A DNA stretch of 64,000 bases from NCBI GenBank assembly GCA_023935145.1, contig CM043698.1, positions 33,637,001 to 33,701,000 of the forward strand. Direction: 5' to 3'. Shown here one piece after another: positions 48,623-60,319 of this stretch; position 1 is the first letter of the stretch; every line of letters starts with the position of its first letter. The notes beneath the pieces were generated by a model. It was not told where the DNA came from. It searched no databases and was given only the letters and a program-made list of their open reading frames with translations. Source of the DNA: Bretschneidera sinensis. Taxonomy: Eukaryota > Streptophyta > Magnoliopsida > Brassicales > Akaniaceae. Both the position numbers and the translations under genes were made by a program.

Positions 48623-51600
48623 TGCAGGGACCCAAGTGAAAAGAATGATCAAAACTTTGGGGTGTTTCTTTTTGTAGAATTTGAGTTTTTTGAGGCGTTT
48701 TTCAGTACAAGTTTTTCGTTTTCATCGTTGCGCGGTGAAACAGCGCGTTTCGAGTTGCATTTAGCCGGGAAAATCCACCGGAGGTGACCGGATTTTGATT
48801 TCCCGGCGAGTCTCCATGCCGGAGTCCGGCGATCTGGCGACTACTTCTATATTTACTTGTGGGATGTGATTTCTTCTTTCGTTTCACTGACTAGTCTTAG
48901 TAGCTGTTTAGATAGAATTTCAAGAGAGAGAGAGAGTAGAAAGAGAAATGAGCAATGGGTAAGAGAGAAATAAGGGAGACATGGCAAGGAGAGGTTTGGA
49001 CAGAGGAAACGCACGCTCTCTTACGCGCCGATTAGGTGCGCCTGGGTAACAATGAAGAGTAATACTTGATGGGAACTGCTAGAACGAGGTATGACCACAG
49101 TCCCACGTCCGAGAACAGTAAGCTGAGATTGGTTGTCACTACCTGTTGATTGGAAAGTGAGGTTCACGCGCACAAAAAGTCTCTGGTTTTGGTATGCTTT
49201 CATGTTTCCTGCTTTTAATATTTTTATAATTGGGGTCTTGTTTGTGAGTCTTGTAGGGAAGGGGTCTTCTTGTCTGTTTCTTCCTTTTTCTGCTTTCCCT
49301 TTAATTTTATATATATATTTTTATTATTTAATTTTCTCTCTTTTTGGGTAGGAATTTAATGCATAGTTAATTTGGGTTTCCATTTGTGACTTGTTATTCA
49401 TGTGGTTTTTATTCAGAATGTGGATATAAAAGGGCAACCTAGGAATTTAACGAATTCCACCAGTTCATCTGGGCCAGTGTTGGCCAAAGACAGCCCAAGA
49501 GAATTGCCTTGAAAAAGTTCACCAAATGCCATATCCAATCGAGGGCTTGAGATTTTCTTTTCCTCTTCTTTTTTCTTATTTGTTTGTTTATTTTGATAAG
49601 CCTCTAAAATTATAACGAGCAACAATTGCTTCATTGGTTAATCCCACAAGTCATAAATATTTGAATGCTTTAAGGTTTTGAAATTGAATCTAACAATCTA
49701 AAAACTAACCATCAGGAAGGCTCTCTCTCTTGTAGTCAAACAGAAATGGGTTCAATACATTATCTAGAAGTGAGACAGAATACATAACAGAATGGAACGA
49801 GTTACAATTTTTTGTTGTTGTCAGGGCATCGACCACTATTAGCTTCTTTGAAGCAGTGGATCAGATCATTGTTTTAGAAACAACGAAGGAAGTACCTGCA
49901 GTCAATCAGATATGAGCGTGCTGTTAGGATGATGAAGCACATCAGCCTCCTTCTGAAAATAAAAATTTATTAGAATCATCATTCTATTAAAAAAAATATA
50001 ATTAATAGAGGTTATTTTTAATCTCTAAAACCGCGATCCACGGTACATTTGTCATTGTTTTTATGTTATCGTTAGATCTTTCCTTGTTTATTTATCTCCG
50101 AAGAGATTCCAATAATTTATTATCAGGTATTTGACGATAATTTATCATCAAGTCAAATTATCTAAAGATTTTTCAAGTTACTCTTAGATTCAAAAATAAC
50201 ATTGGATATGTGCATTATTCCATCTACTAACCGTTTTTTTAAAAGCAATATAATGTTTCCTATCGTTATCATGTTCCTTTTACAGTTGTTTGATTTCTAT
50301 AAAGTTTGATTTTTATAATTAAAAAAATAGTGTTTCATAAATAAAAAATATAATTACTAGTAAAATGTCATATCTTGGGTTTGATAAAAAATAATATATA
50401 TTGATGAAAATTCAAATTTATATATTTTGTTTTCACTGAGAAAATTATTTTTTAGTGTAAATTATAAAATCATCCTTAAGCTCGCCCAATATATTTTCTG
50501 GTGTTTTGTAAAAAGAAAGTAGCCCTAAACTATTTTATTTTGTGGGATCATAATAATTTTTCGAAAGTAGAATCGTTTATATAAATAACAATAATTTTTA
50601 CTTTTTTAATTGAGAGAAAGAGAAATTAAAAAAAATTAAAAACTAAATTTATGGTTAGCTTAAATCAGTAGTCTCTTGAGTCTATGGTCCCTACATTTAT
50701 GAGTAGCTTAAATCAATATTTATGAGTGAATAATATCCTCTTATGAGTCAATAGCACATGTCACAACTGTCAACCCCCCTTCTGATTTATGCATATTTTG
50801 AACCCATAGAAAAAATGAGTTAGACTGGTTTGCTCCCTTTTTGACAATATTAATTCTTATAAAAGGCGAAGCAATATTAATTCTTAAATGCCTACATTAT
50901 TAATTTGGTCTTTGAGGTTGGTTTCAATTTGATTTCAACTATAAAACACTCTGACACAACGTTTGTATTAAGTTATCAATAATATCATATTAAGTCGATC
51001 AAATTTATAATTTAATCATTTTTAAATAGTATTTGAGAGATCATGTGTGCGGGTTTAATATACACGTTTGAACATCAATTTAATTTAAACCATATTGTAT
51101 AAATCACTATTTTTTTTATGGGGAATTACTCTTTTGCATTTCTTCTTAAGAATATTCCTAACAAATGGCTTATTGATTTTCTAATAAAAATCATCTTAGT
51201 TAGTATTTGGTGAGAAGTACTTTGTGCATGGTCTGCTGTCACACATGGATGGAGAGAATGAGAGAAAGTTGGCAACAATGAATAATTATACTAACTGCAA
51301 ATGCAGTCCATAAAATGCTAAGGTAATGGGTGTAATTTTGGATCAAAACTTCAATTATTTGATAGTATGCTTTCCTCATTCTTGGATTTCATTGATATAA
51401 CTCATTAGCTTGTAACTTGAAAACGAATAAAAAAATAAAAACCCAAAATAGGAAAAAATTTAAATTTAAAGAAAAATTTGAAAAAATGAAATAAATATTT
51501 TTACAAAGAATATTATACTTTCTGGATCTTTCCATATCTTGTCAGATTTAACTGAATATGAAGATATCTCACTCATATTTTACCATATCTAAGCGATAGG

Positions 51601-51937
51601 CTACAAGCCATTCAGATTTATGGTACTACAACCCGAAATTGTTTTTCTATTTAATTTATATTTTATTTTATTTTTATTTTTTTCGTTCGGTTTGAAAATA
51701 GGCTCGCGTGCATTATACATGCGAATTTGAACTCTGTGAGCCTTATGCGCGGAGGCAATCATGTAGATCAAACTAAACATTTTAAAAAACAAAAAATTAA
51801 GTTAGTATAAACCTAATCACAAGGTATTAATCTGTAATTTACTTTTACTATAATTATATCACACGTTGGGTAAATTGTAGAAGACTAGGAGGTATATATA
51901 CAAACTCTCGGATTTGGTATTTAACTAAATGAACAAA

Positions 51938-52310
51938 TGTTGGGTTTTTGAACCCTCAAACAACAATAAGGTTCAAAGTAATTAGTGCACGTGAGCGAGG
52001 ATTGAAGAAGCAAAAAACAAGAACATCGAGATTTATATGGTTCGTTTTCTTGTGATTTAGAGTAGCGATAGGACATCATTGTGACCCTATTAAGTGGACA
52101 AGGTTCGAATCTCCTTCTCACATTGTAATGGTTTCTTATATTATTAAAACAAAATTACATCGTTCAACAGTACATTGTCGTAAGCTTATATGTCACGCTT
52201 TATCTTCACTGATTAACATCGAAGTTACAACTTTTAAAAGGGAAAAATTGAAGAAAACTCTGAAAACCCTAATCTTAATACACCCAAATGCCAAAGTTCT
52301 CACTTAGAAG
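51938..52310. repeat. Probable LTR or TRIM remnant
   Basis: Starts TGTTGGGTTTTTGAACCCTC and contains CGAGATTTATATGGTTCG, a wording common in the LTRs of plant Copia and TRIM elements (usually ATTTACGTGGTTCGG). No internal region or second LTR is nearby, so it may be a solo LTR or fragment. The right end is not defined. Confidence 0.4.
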
Positions 52311-52312
52311 TA

Positions 52313-52500
52313 GAGGTGGGTATGGTTAGGTAATGTCAAAATTTGGTGGAACCATAACCATAACCATAACCATAACAGTAATTTATCCAAAATCATAACC
52401 ATAAACCTAATCATTTCTTCTAGTAACCACACTTTTGGTTATATTCGGTTACCAAAATTTTACAACTTACCACGGTTAACAAAAAAAAAAAAAAAAAAAA
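52313..52500. repeat. Simple-repeat-rich element with ACCATA runs and a poly-A
   Basis: Begins GAGGTGGGTATGGTTAGG, which resembles the GGGTGGGC ends of hAT MITEs, then has four copies of ACCATA near 52350-52374, more ACCATAA words, and a run of about 23 A near 52480-52502. Non-coding. The family is uncertain. Confidence 0.4.
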
Positions 52501-52894
52501 AAACCAAAATTTCATCAATTCAATAAAGTTATACTAACCAAAGCATAATATAATTCAATTAATCCATATTAAAATTCTTAACATTTGATTCACATTCAAA
52601 TACTTCAAAATAAGTTACAAAGTACAAACTTTTAAATCAAAACTAATGTAACAAAAACATTAAACAATCAATCTCTTATCCTCCAAATTCTCCCCCTTAA
52701 TCATCAATGTTCAAGAGACTATGATTTAGTGATTAAGCTATAGAGACTAGGGAGTTAGAGTTTTTACTTGTGAGTTATTTTACCATTATACTCTTGATCT
52801 TGAAACATAAGAGTCTAATTTATTGTTATAATTTATAAGGATAAAACTGTAATTAGATATATAATACATATTTAATTATATACTTATATATATA

Positions 52895-54075
52895 TATTGG
52901 GTTTTTAAAACTTTTGCTAATTACTTGCAAGTTTATAAAAACAGTTAAATGCACAAGCATACAAATAAGTAATGTGCTTTAAGTAAAAGAGTTCAAGGAA
53001 GAGAAAGTGCAAACTCAGTTTATAGTGATTCGGCAATATCAGATTCCTTCTGACCCTACGTCCACTCTCTTTAACAAAGAACCTCCTTGAAGTAATCCAC
53101 TAAAAATTTTAGTCGTAAAAATTCACGGGTGTTATACAAACCTTATAACTAATCCCTTCCTCACAGAAGCTAATCCCTTCCTCACTGAAGCTTACAAAGA
53201 AGTGTTTAATCCTAAACACTCTAAGAGTTATTACAACTATTTCCCCTTTACAATAAATGAGATTTTCTGTAAAGTAAATGGTAGAGAGATAGCAATGAAT
53301 GCTTTTACAAATGAACAATATCTCTCTTTTAAGAATAAGCTTGAAGAATGGCTCAACAATAAAATTTTCAAATCTTTTGAGAATTAATGAGCAAACTTGT
53401 GAATTGAATGTGTTCTCTTGTTTTTTTAAATGCTCATTAAAGTGGGTTTATATAGCCTTGAATCAATATGACCGTTAGACACTGACTTGGTAGGTTTGGT
53501 GCATTAAATACTCAAGTCCCGCATCTTAAACAGTCATATTTTTGAATTACCAGTCGACTAGGTCTTTGTACTAGTCGACTGGGTCAAGTGAGAAATCTTA
53601 CTTTTAGGTTGTGGGAGAGTACCAATCGACTAGGTCCCGAGCACCAGTCAACTCGGAACGCTCTGTCCCAATTGCTAGTTGACTGGGTTTTTTACACCAG
53701 TCAACTGAGGACTTTCTGTCCCATACCCCAGTCGACTGGTATATTGAGCCAGTTGACTGGGTTGCCCTTCAACCCAGTTTTTTAAGTTTCAAAACTGTTT
53801 TTGACTTGAAAACATTTGTATTAATAGTTTTGTCAAAATATTTTTGTAAGAAGAGCCATAGGACAAGCCAAGTATTTGAACATGAGAGATTTACAGTTGT
53901 TTTCAATACCTTAATACTTGTTCTATATCTTCTGTCTTGTCTTGGTGTCTGAAACTGATTGAGTTCTTGCATCTTGTTTCTTTGCTGAAAGCTTTTACCG
54001 CTTAAACACATAGATAAAACTGTTAGTACAATTAGAATAGTGTTTTGCCATTATTAAAATAAATAAGGGTCAACA
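52895..54075 (-). repeat. Sirevirus-like 3' LTR
   Basis: In minus orientation it starts TGTTGACCCTTATTT directly after the purine tract and ends near AAAAACCCAATA, so the length is about 1181 bp. It contains an array of eight palindromic 12-mers (53550-53760) and a conserved TTCGG...CCTACGTCCAC block near 53028-53064. The outer (left) end is placed by the expected AACCCAACA terminus and could be a few bases off. Confidence 0.75.
53550..53760. repeat. Array of paired 12-bp palindromes in the LTR
   Basis: Eight copies of a motif close to CCAGTCGACTGG start at 53550, 53571, 53622, 53644, 53675, 53697, 53728 and 53749. They form four pairs with start-to-start spacing 21, 22, 22 and 21; successive pairs are 72, 53 and 53 apart. 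The first pair (CCAGTCGACTAG and CTAGTCGACTGG) are exact reverse complements, giving a 12-bp stem with a 9-base loop. Confidence 0.9.
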
Positions 54076-54095
54076 ATCTCCCCCTTTTTGATGAT
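54076..54095 (-). other. Sirevirus-like polypurine tract
   Basis: The minus strand reads CATCATCAAAAAGGGGGAGA and abuts the LTR start. This extended purine tract is characteristic of Sirevirus-type Copia elements and fixes the element's orientation. Confidence 0.85.
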
Positions 54096-54504
54096 GACAA
54101 AACTAATGAGAGAAAACTGTTTTAAAAACTAAGTGTTGGGTTTTTAGAAAAAAATTAGGCAGAGTTTCTTCTATTTTTCGGATAAAACCAACCTATTAAG
54201 CAGTTCAAACGTAGTTTATAATCAACCCAACCAAGCAAAGTAAGACAAAATTATATTCATTAATGTTTTCGGAGCAATGTTCCCCATAAATATATGCTCT
54301 ATTATAAGTTGTAAACTTAAAAAATAAGCAAGATAAACACTAAAACTATGAAGATAAGGTAAAAACAAGCTTGTAGGTAAAAACTAGGCACATTTTAGAA
54401 TTGAGAAGACTTCCCGAGAAGAATCAAAAGTTCTTACACTCATATCAGCAGTTAAGGCATATAGGTGAGCATGAATATTATAAACCAATCAACCATATAG
54501 CATA

Positions 54505-54533
54505 AAAGGAATATATATATATATATATATATG
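54505..54533. repeat. Short (AT)n run
   Basis: An alternating AT tract of about 24 bases in the element's 3' untranslated region. Confidence 0.7.
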
Positions 54534-54696
54534 AGCTAAATGCTAAAAGTGTAAATCAAAGCGACAACGTATATACATCCATCTAATGTGAGCTTATAAA
54601 AAGCTTGTCTGAGTACAAAATATGAATGAAAACTGAATGTTCGTGCTACAACCATCTAAGAGCTATATATACATGAAAAGGGATAAAATAAGAAGC

Positions 54697-55142
54697 TCAA
54701 CGAGCGGGGGAATCAGAGTCGTCTCGAATAAGATCCCAAAGCTCAGCCAATGAGCCCTCTGTGTGCTCTCGGTGTAGTTTAAAATCATCACGAAGTGTGC
54801 AGAGGTCATAGTGCATAGAATCAACGGAAGAGCTTAAGCTCTGGAACCCGGACTGCATGAACAACTGGAGGCTCGAAATAGCCTGTAGTAGATTTTCGTA
54901 CCCAGTCTGACTAGCACCATACTGTGGTGCTTGGTCATCAGTATCCATAGCAGTGGGAGGAGCTGCATCAGTAGGAACCTCGTCGTCCTCATCACTGCTG
55001 TCACTTTCTCCAATCCTTATGTTCTTTCCGGCCTTGGAGTAGATCATTTCATCGCGGATAGTGCACCCCATCTTCTTCAGAGAAGAGACATTGATGGTGT
55101 CTTTGGGGCTGATGTCCTGAGCCTCAGAGGCGGGAAGGGGGA
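54697..55142 (-). pseudogene. Envelope-like ORF of the Copia element, C-terminal part
   Basis: The minus strand reads INVSSLKKMGC near 55090-55058, an acidic stretch (DSSDEDDEVPTD), a predicted helical segment (ENLLQAISSLQLFMQSGFQS), and stops at 54697-54699. The arrangement (a short LKKMG-type motif, acidic linker and amphipathic coil) is that of the C-terminus of the putative plant transposon/envelope-like protein downstream of RNase H in Sirevirus-type elements. Its N-terminal part lies at 60320-61064 across the Gypsy insertion. This part is free of stops. Confidence 0.7.
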
Positions 55143-55206
55143 TGTAATACTCATATTTGTAAAGTAAGGGTAATGAAGTACTTTAATAAATATGACATAG
55201 AGTTAA

Positions 55207-55260
<54 letters not shown>

Positions 55261-56803
55261 ATAAATTTTACTTACAAAATCCCGTTTAATTTTCCTTCAA
55301 TTACTCTATTTCTTTAAACACTTGGGGACCGAAAGAAATGTCGAAAAAGCAAAATTTTGAAGGGGGATAACTTCATTGAGAATCACAGGAAACTATAAGA
55401 AAAACATAAGGTAAATACGCAATGTTTATTTTTAAATTTTTAGCATACATGAAATTAGTCAGAATTCAAAGTGGAAATTTTCAAAATGTGTGATTTATGA
55501 AGAATTAAATAATAAATTAGAAATTTAATATAAATATTATGTCAGGCGTTGACGATCAGCAACCGGGAGAAATTTCTGAGAGGAACGGGAAAGGCAAGAA
55601 AGTGATCCACGGGTAGCTCTAAGTGCTACGTGGTGGCTTAGATTTACTTTAGGTAATCTAGATAAAAAAAATGAAATATCTAGTGATAATATTAAAATAA
55701 ATTATTATCTTAGGCTTTGGTGGTAGATGAAAAAATTGTTTGATAGGTATGATAGGAATTTTAGACATATAAAAAATTACTATATGAGAAATAATAGTTT
55801 TGAAATAATAAGTTGATTTAATAATAAAAGCGATAAGTGAAATTCTTGATGAGCTATGGTTGAGGTTTTGATATGAATTATGAGAAGATGAAATTTAGTG
55901 GATCTTGACAAGCTATGACGGATGATTTGATGTGATTTATGAGGAGAGGAATTTAGTGGATTTTCTTGCAATAGTAATTTGAGAATAATCAGGATAGCCA
56001 ATTTAATATTTAAATTCATGTTTTTTTTTTCGTATTATTGTTCATATGTATATTTCGTATCATTGTTCATATGTATATGCATTAAATAAAAGAAAAGAAC
56101 CGAGAGAGGGTCAGTCTAACTAAAAAACCATGACAACCGGTATATGCTGAAAATAAAAGGGACACCGTGACAGCCGGTATATGCTGGAAAAAGAGAAAAA
56201 CTGTGATAGTCAGTATATGCTGAAAAAAAAAGAACCAGGAGGGGGTCGGTCTAAGATAAAAACATGTCGATATATGGGAAGACATTCCCTAATATTAATT
56301 CATGCATTGCATCTATTTTAAATATTGATTGTATTATTGAAATGTTGATTTGTTGTGTGTTATTGTGAATTTATTTATAGTTGAATGAGTCTCACAGAGA
56401 GACAGTTATGGTGAAAAAGAAACTTAGAAGTATGACATGATAAGAACCATCTAAATGGTAGACTTTATGATGTGAACCTCATTACGAGGTAATTATGAGA
56501 TAATTGATGGTCGTAAGGTGAACCAATAAATGAGAAGAAGAGATTGATAGAGAATGAGACTTATGATATGTGTAGTAATAGTAGAATGCTATAATCAAGT
56601 TATGTGAGATATAATTGAGTTAGTATTGAAAAACTATTTATACAAATTGAGTACTTTTAGTAAATTTAATTCACTGAGCTTGTGAAGCTCACCCCTAATT
56701 GTACAATGATTTCAGGTAGTAGGCAGGACAAATAGTTTGGTGAGTTAAGATTCAGATGAAATCATTATCTGTAAGCCATGTACGTGTCCACATCCTAGAG
56801 AGA
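55143..56803 (+). repeat. Gypsy 5' LTR, truncated
   Basis: Matches the 3' LTR from its start to CGTGTCCACATCCT at about 56803, after which the sequences differ entirely. Contains a long (AT)n run (55209-55257) where the 3' LTR has an extra segment of about 140 bp, and three copies of a 20-odd-bp motif with GGTATATGCTG (56125-56222). Open frames in it recur in the 3' LTR and are not genes. Confidence 0.88.
55209..55257. repeat. (AT)n microsatellite in the Gypsy 5' LTR
   Basis: An alternating AT tract of about 48 bases. Confidence 0.95.
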
Positions 56804-58256
56804 GTACTTTTAGGCAATTAAAGATTCATGAAGCCACTTGTAAAATATTCATTGATCATAAGAGTTTAACATACTTACCTACCTAGAGAGAGTTGAATTT
56901 GAGGCAAAGATGGTAGATGGAGTTGATTAGTAACAATGATTGTACAATTCACTATTATCTAGAAAATGAGAAGGTGATAGCTGATGTATTGAGTAGAAAG
57001 TCTACAAGAAGTTTAACTACTATTGGGAGTCCTGATGTGAAATTGATGATAGATTTAAGAGAGATAAGAATGAAGATGAATATCAATGATAGAGGATCAT
57101 GGTTAATGAATATGGTTGTACAATTATCCATATTAAAATGTTTTAGATATGCAAGGTAGAGATGAAGAGATAGAAAAGATTAAGCATTGAGTGCTTACTA
57201 GAAAGCATTTTGAGTGCAAAATTTGAAATGAGGGTATTTTGGTATTGGAACATGGAAATTGTGTTCTCAATAATGTGAAGTTAAGAAAAGAGGTAATGAG
57301 AGAGGCATATGATGATGTAGATTCGATGCAATCAGGTGACAATAAGATGTATAGAGGATAGAGACAGAATTTCTAGTGGTCAGGATTGAAGAAGGATGTA
57401 GCTGAGATTATGACGTGGTATGAAGTATTATTGAGAATAGTGTCACTTAGAGATGCTAGATTTACACATTGGTTTTGGAGAGGCTTTCAGAAAGCCACGG
57501 GTACACAGTTGCAAATTAATAAAAATTTTCATGCTCAGACAGAAAGGATTTTTAGAGAACTAGAAGATACGTTAAGGACAAATATGATGAGTTTTTTTTC
57601 AAGAAGTTGGGATGCTTACATGTCATCGATTGAAATTGCTTATAATAATAAGTATCAAACTAGTATTGGGATGAGACTGATTGAGATGTTGTATGGTAGG
57701 AGGTGTAGAACTCCTATATGTTGGGAAAAAATGAGAGAAAAATATATCTGGTCCATAAATTTTTGAGCTAACAACTGAGAGGATCAAATTGGTTAGAGAA
57801 CTGTAAAGCAGTACAGAGTAGACCAAATAGTTGTGCTGATAATAAAAGAAGATCCCTTGAATTTCAAGTAGGTGACTGGGTGTAATTAAAAATATCTTCA
57901 TGAAAAGTGTGTTAATGATAAAAAAGAAAGAGAAGTTGAGTCTGAAGTAAGTGGGACCCTATGAGGTTGTTGAGAAAGTTGGGCTAGTTGTGAGTAGCCT
58001 GGACTTGCCTCTAGAATTAAAGTAATTACATAATGGGTTTCATGTGTCACTGCTGAGAAAGTACTTACACGATGAATCATATAGTATCCCGAATCAGGCG
58101 ATAGAATTTCAAGAAGATTTGACTTTTATGCAAGTACCGGTCAGAATTCTAGACAAAAAGAAACAAGTCTTGCACAATAAAGTCATTCCTTTAATTCAAG
58201 TATTATGGCGGAATAAAGATGTCGAAGAAGTCACGTGGGAACATGAAGCAAAATGA
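56804..58256 (+). pseudogene. Gypsy pol remnant (RNase H end, partial integrase, C-terminal tail)
   Basis: Reads the end of RNase H (FIDHKSLTYLPT, ELNLRQRWWMELI, VIADVLSRKS near 56978-57003), then the pre-integrase segment, LKKDVAEIMTWYEV (57385-57428), and directly the second half of the integrase core (IVSLRDARFTHWFWRGFQKA, then FHAQTER, WDAYMSSIEIAYNN, LYGRRCRTPICWE). The segment between, carrying the first catalytic aspartate, is deleted. The tail VLWRNKDVEEVTWEHEAKM (58200-58255) is the usual end of chromovirus-type integrases. Multiple stops; inactive. Confidence 0.87.
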
Positions 58257-58335
58257 GGAAGGAATACCCTCAGCTCTTCTCTTAATTTTAGGCAAGGAAA
58301 TTTCGGGGACAAAATTTTTGTAAGGTGAGTAGAAT

Positions 58336-58545
58336 TGCAATACCCATATTTGTAAAGTAAGGGTAATGAAGTACTTTAATAAATATGACATAAAGTTAAA
58401 ATAATATATATACATATATATTTAAATGTGAAAAGTAAAATAAAAAAAACGTGGCAGCAAGTGGCATCCTGCTGCCAAGTTTGAGTGCATGTAAGCCACG
58501 TCCCAAAATCGTGGCAAAATTTAAGGGATGCTGAGACTTAGTTTT

Positions 58546-58577
<32 letters not shown>

Positions 58578-60319
58578 CTATGTAAACGTAAATTTTACTT
58601 ACCAAATCCTGTTCAGTTTTCCTTCATTTACTCTATTTCTTTAAACACTTGGGGATCGAAAGAAAGGTCTAAAAAGTAAAATTTTGAAGGGGCTTACGAG
58701 AGAATTTCATAGAAAATCACTAGAAGCTATAAGAAAAACATAATATAAAAATGTAATGTTTATTTTTAAATTTTTAGCATACATGAAATTTTCCGGGATT
58801 CAAAGTGGAAATTTTCAAAAGGTGTGATTTATGAAGAATAAATTAGAAATTTAATATAAATATTATGTCAGGTGTTGACGATCAGCAACCGGTGGAAATT
58901 TCTTAGAGGAACGGGAAAGGCAAGGAGGTGATCCACGGGTAGCTCTAAGTGCTACATGGTGAGTTAGATTTACTTTAAGTAATCTAGATAAAAAATGAAA
59001 TATCTAGTGATAATATTAAAATAAATTATTAGCTTAGACTTTGGTGGTAGATGAAAAAAATTGATTGATAGGTATGATAGGAATTTTGGACATGTAGAAA
59101 ATCGTTATGTGAGAACTAATAGTTTTGGAATAATAAGTTGATTTAATAATAAAAGCGATAAGTGAAATTCTTGATGAATTATGGTTGAGGTTTTGATACA
59201 AATTATGAGGAAATGAAATTTAGTGGATCTTAACAAGCTATGATGGATGATTTGATGGGATTTATGAGGAGAAGAATTTTGTGGATTTTCTTTTAATAGT
59301 AATTTGAGAATAATCAGGATAGCCAATTTAATATTTAAATTCATATTGTTTTTATATTATTGTTCATATGCATATTTCATATCATTGTTCATATGCATAT
59401 TCATTAAATAAAAAAAAAGAACCGGAAGGGGGCCGACCTAATTGAAAAACCGTGACAGCCGGTATATGCTGAAAATAAAAGGGACACCGTGACAACCGGT
59501 ATATGCTGGAAAGAAAAGAACTGGAACGGGGCCGGTCTAAGATAAAAACATGTCGATATGTGGGAAGACGTTCCCTAATAATAATTCATGCATTGCATTT
59601 GTTTTAAATATTGATTGCATTACTGAAATGCTGATGTGTTGTGTGCTATTGTGAATTTATTTATAGTTGAATAAGTCTCACAGAGAGACAGTTATGGTGA
59701 AAAAGAAACCTCGAAATATGACATGATAAGAACCATCTAAATGATAGACTTTATGATGTGAACCTCATTATGAGGTAATTATGAGATAATTGATGGTCTT
59801 AAGTTAAACCAATAAATAAGAAGAAGAGATTGATAGAGAATGAGACTTATAATATGCGTAGTAATAGTAGAATGCTATTATAAAGTTATGTGAGATATAA
59901 TTGAGTTAATATTGAAAGACTATTTATACAAATTGAGTACTTTTAGTAAATTTAATTCACTGAGCTTGTGAAGCTCACCTCTTATTGTACAATGATTTCA
60001 GGTAATAGGCAGGATAAATAGTTTGGTGAGTTGAGGTTCAGACGAAATCATTATCTATAAGCCACGTACGTGTCCACATCCTTAGACTAATGAGAAAATA
60101 AAATAAAAAATTTATTTGTAAATATTCATGCATATTATGTTGTGTAAAATGTGTAAGTCAATATTAGATTGATGTATCTCCCCTGTTGAGGGTTGAGGAT
60201 TGATGTAAAAGAATTTCTGTTAGTATTATTTTTTATTGTTGCATATATATGTCGTGCTAGGATTTTCAAAATGTGATGACACCGTCTCGGGGGTGGCCAA
60301 CCTGTTATGGGTCGTTACA
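58336..60319 (+). repeat. Gypsy 3' LTR, full length
   Basis: 1984 bp from TGCAATACCC to GGGTCGTTACA. Compared with the 5' LTR it has an additional segment at about 58420-58550 between two AT-rich runs, with ACGTGGCAGC and GCCACGT words in opposite orientation and CAGCAAGTGGCATCCTGCTG. Its last 240 bp have no counterpart in the truncated 5' LTR. Confidence 0.88.

Larger units (their letters stand above)
48623..52894. other. Spacer upstream of the BED/DUF659 gene
   Basis: The first few hundred bases hold the leader or promoter, with a GAGAGAGAGA run at 48923-48936. From about 49700 to 51900 the DNA is AT-rich and shows nothing I recognise. Two probable retroelement or MITE relics follow (51938-52310 and 52313-52500). 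Confidence 0.55.

Noticed and set aside
52350..52374. ACCATA repeats as interstitial telomere sequence
   Set aside because: The plant telomere unit is TTTAGGG/CCCTAAA; this is a different word.
55780..59344. Minus-strand 79-codon frame at 55780-56019 and again at 59105-59344
   Set aside because: It is present twice only because both LTRs contain it; no family resemblance and antisense to the element.
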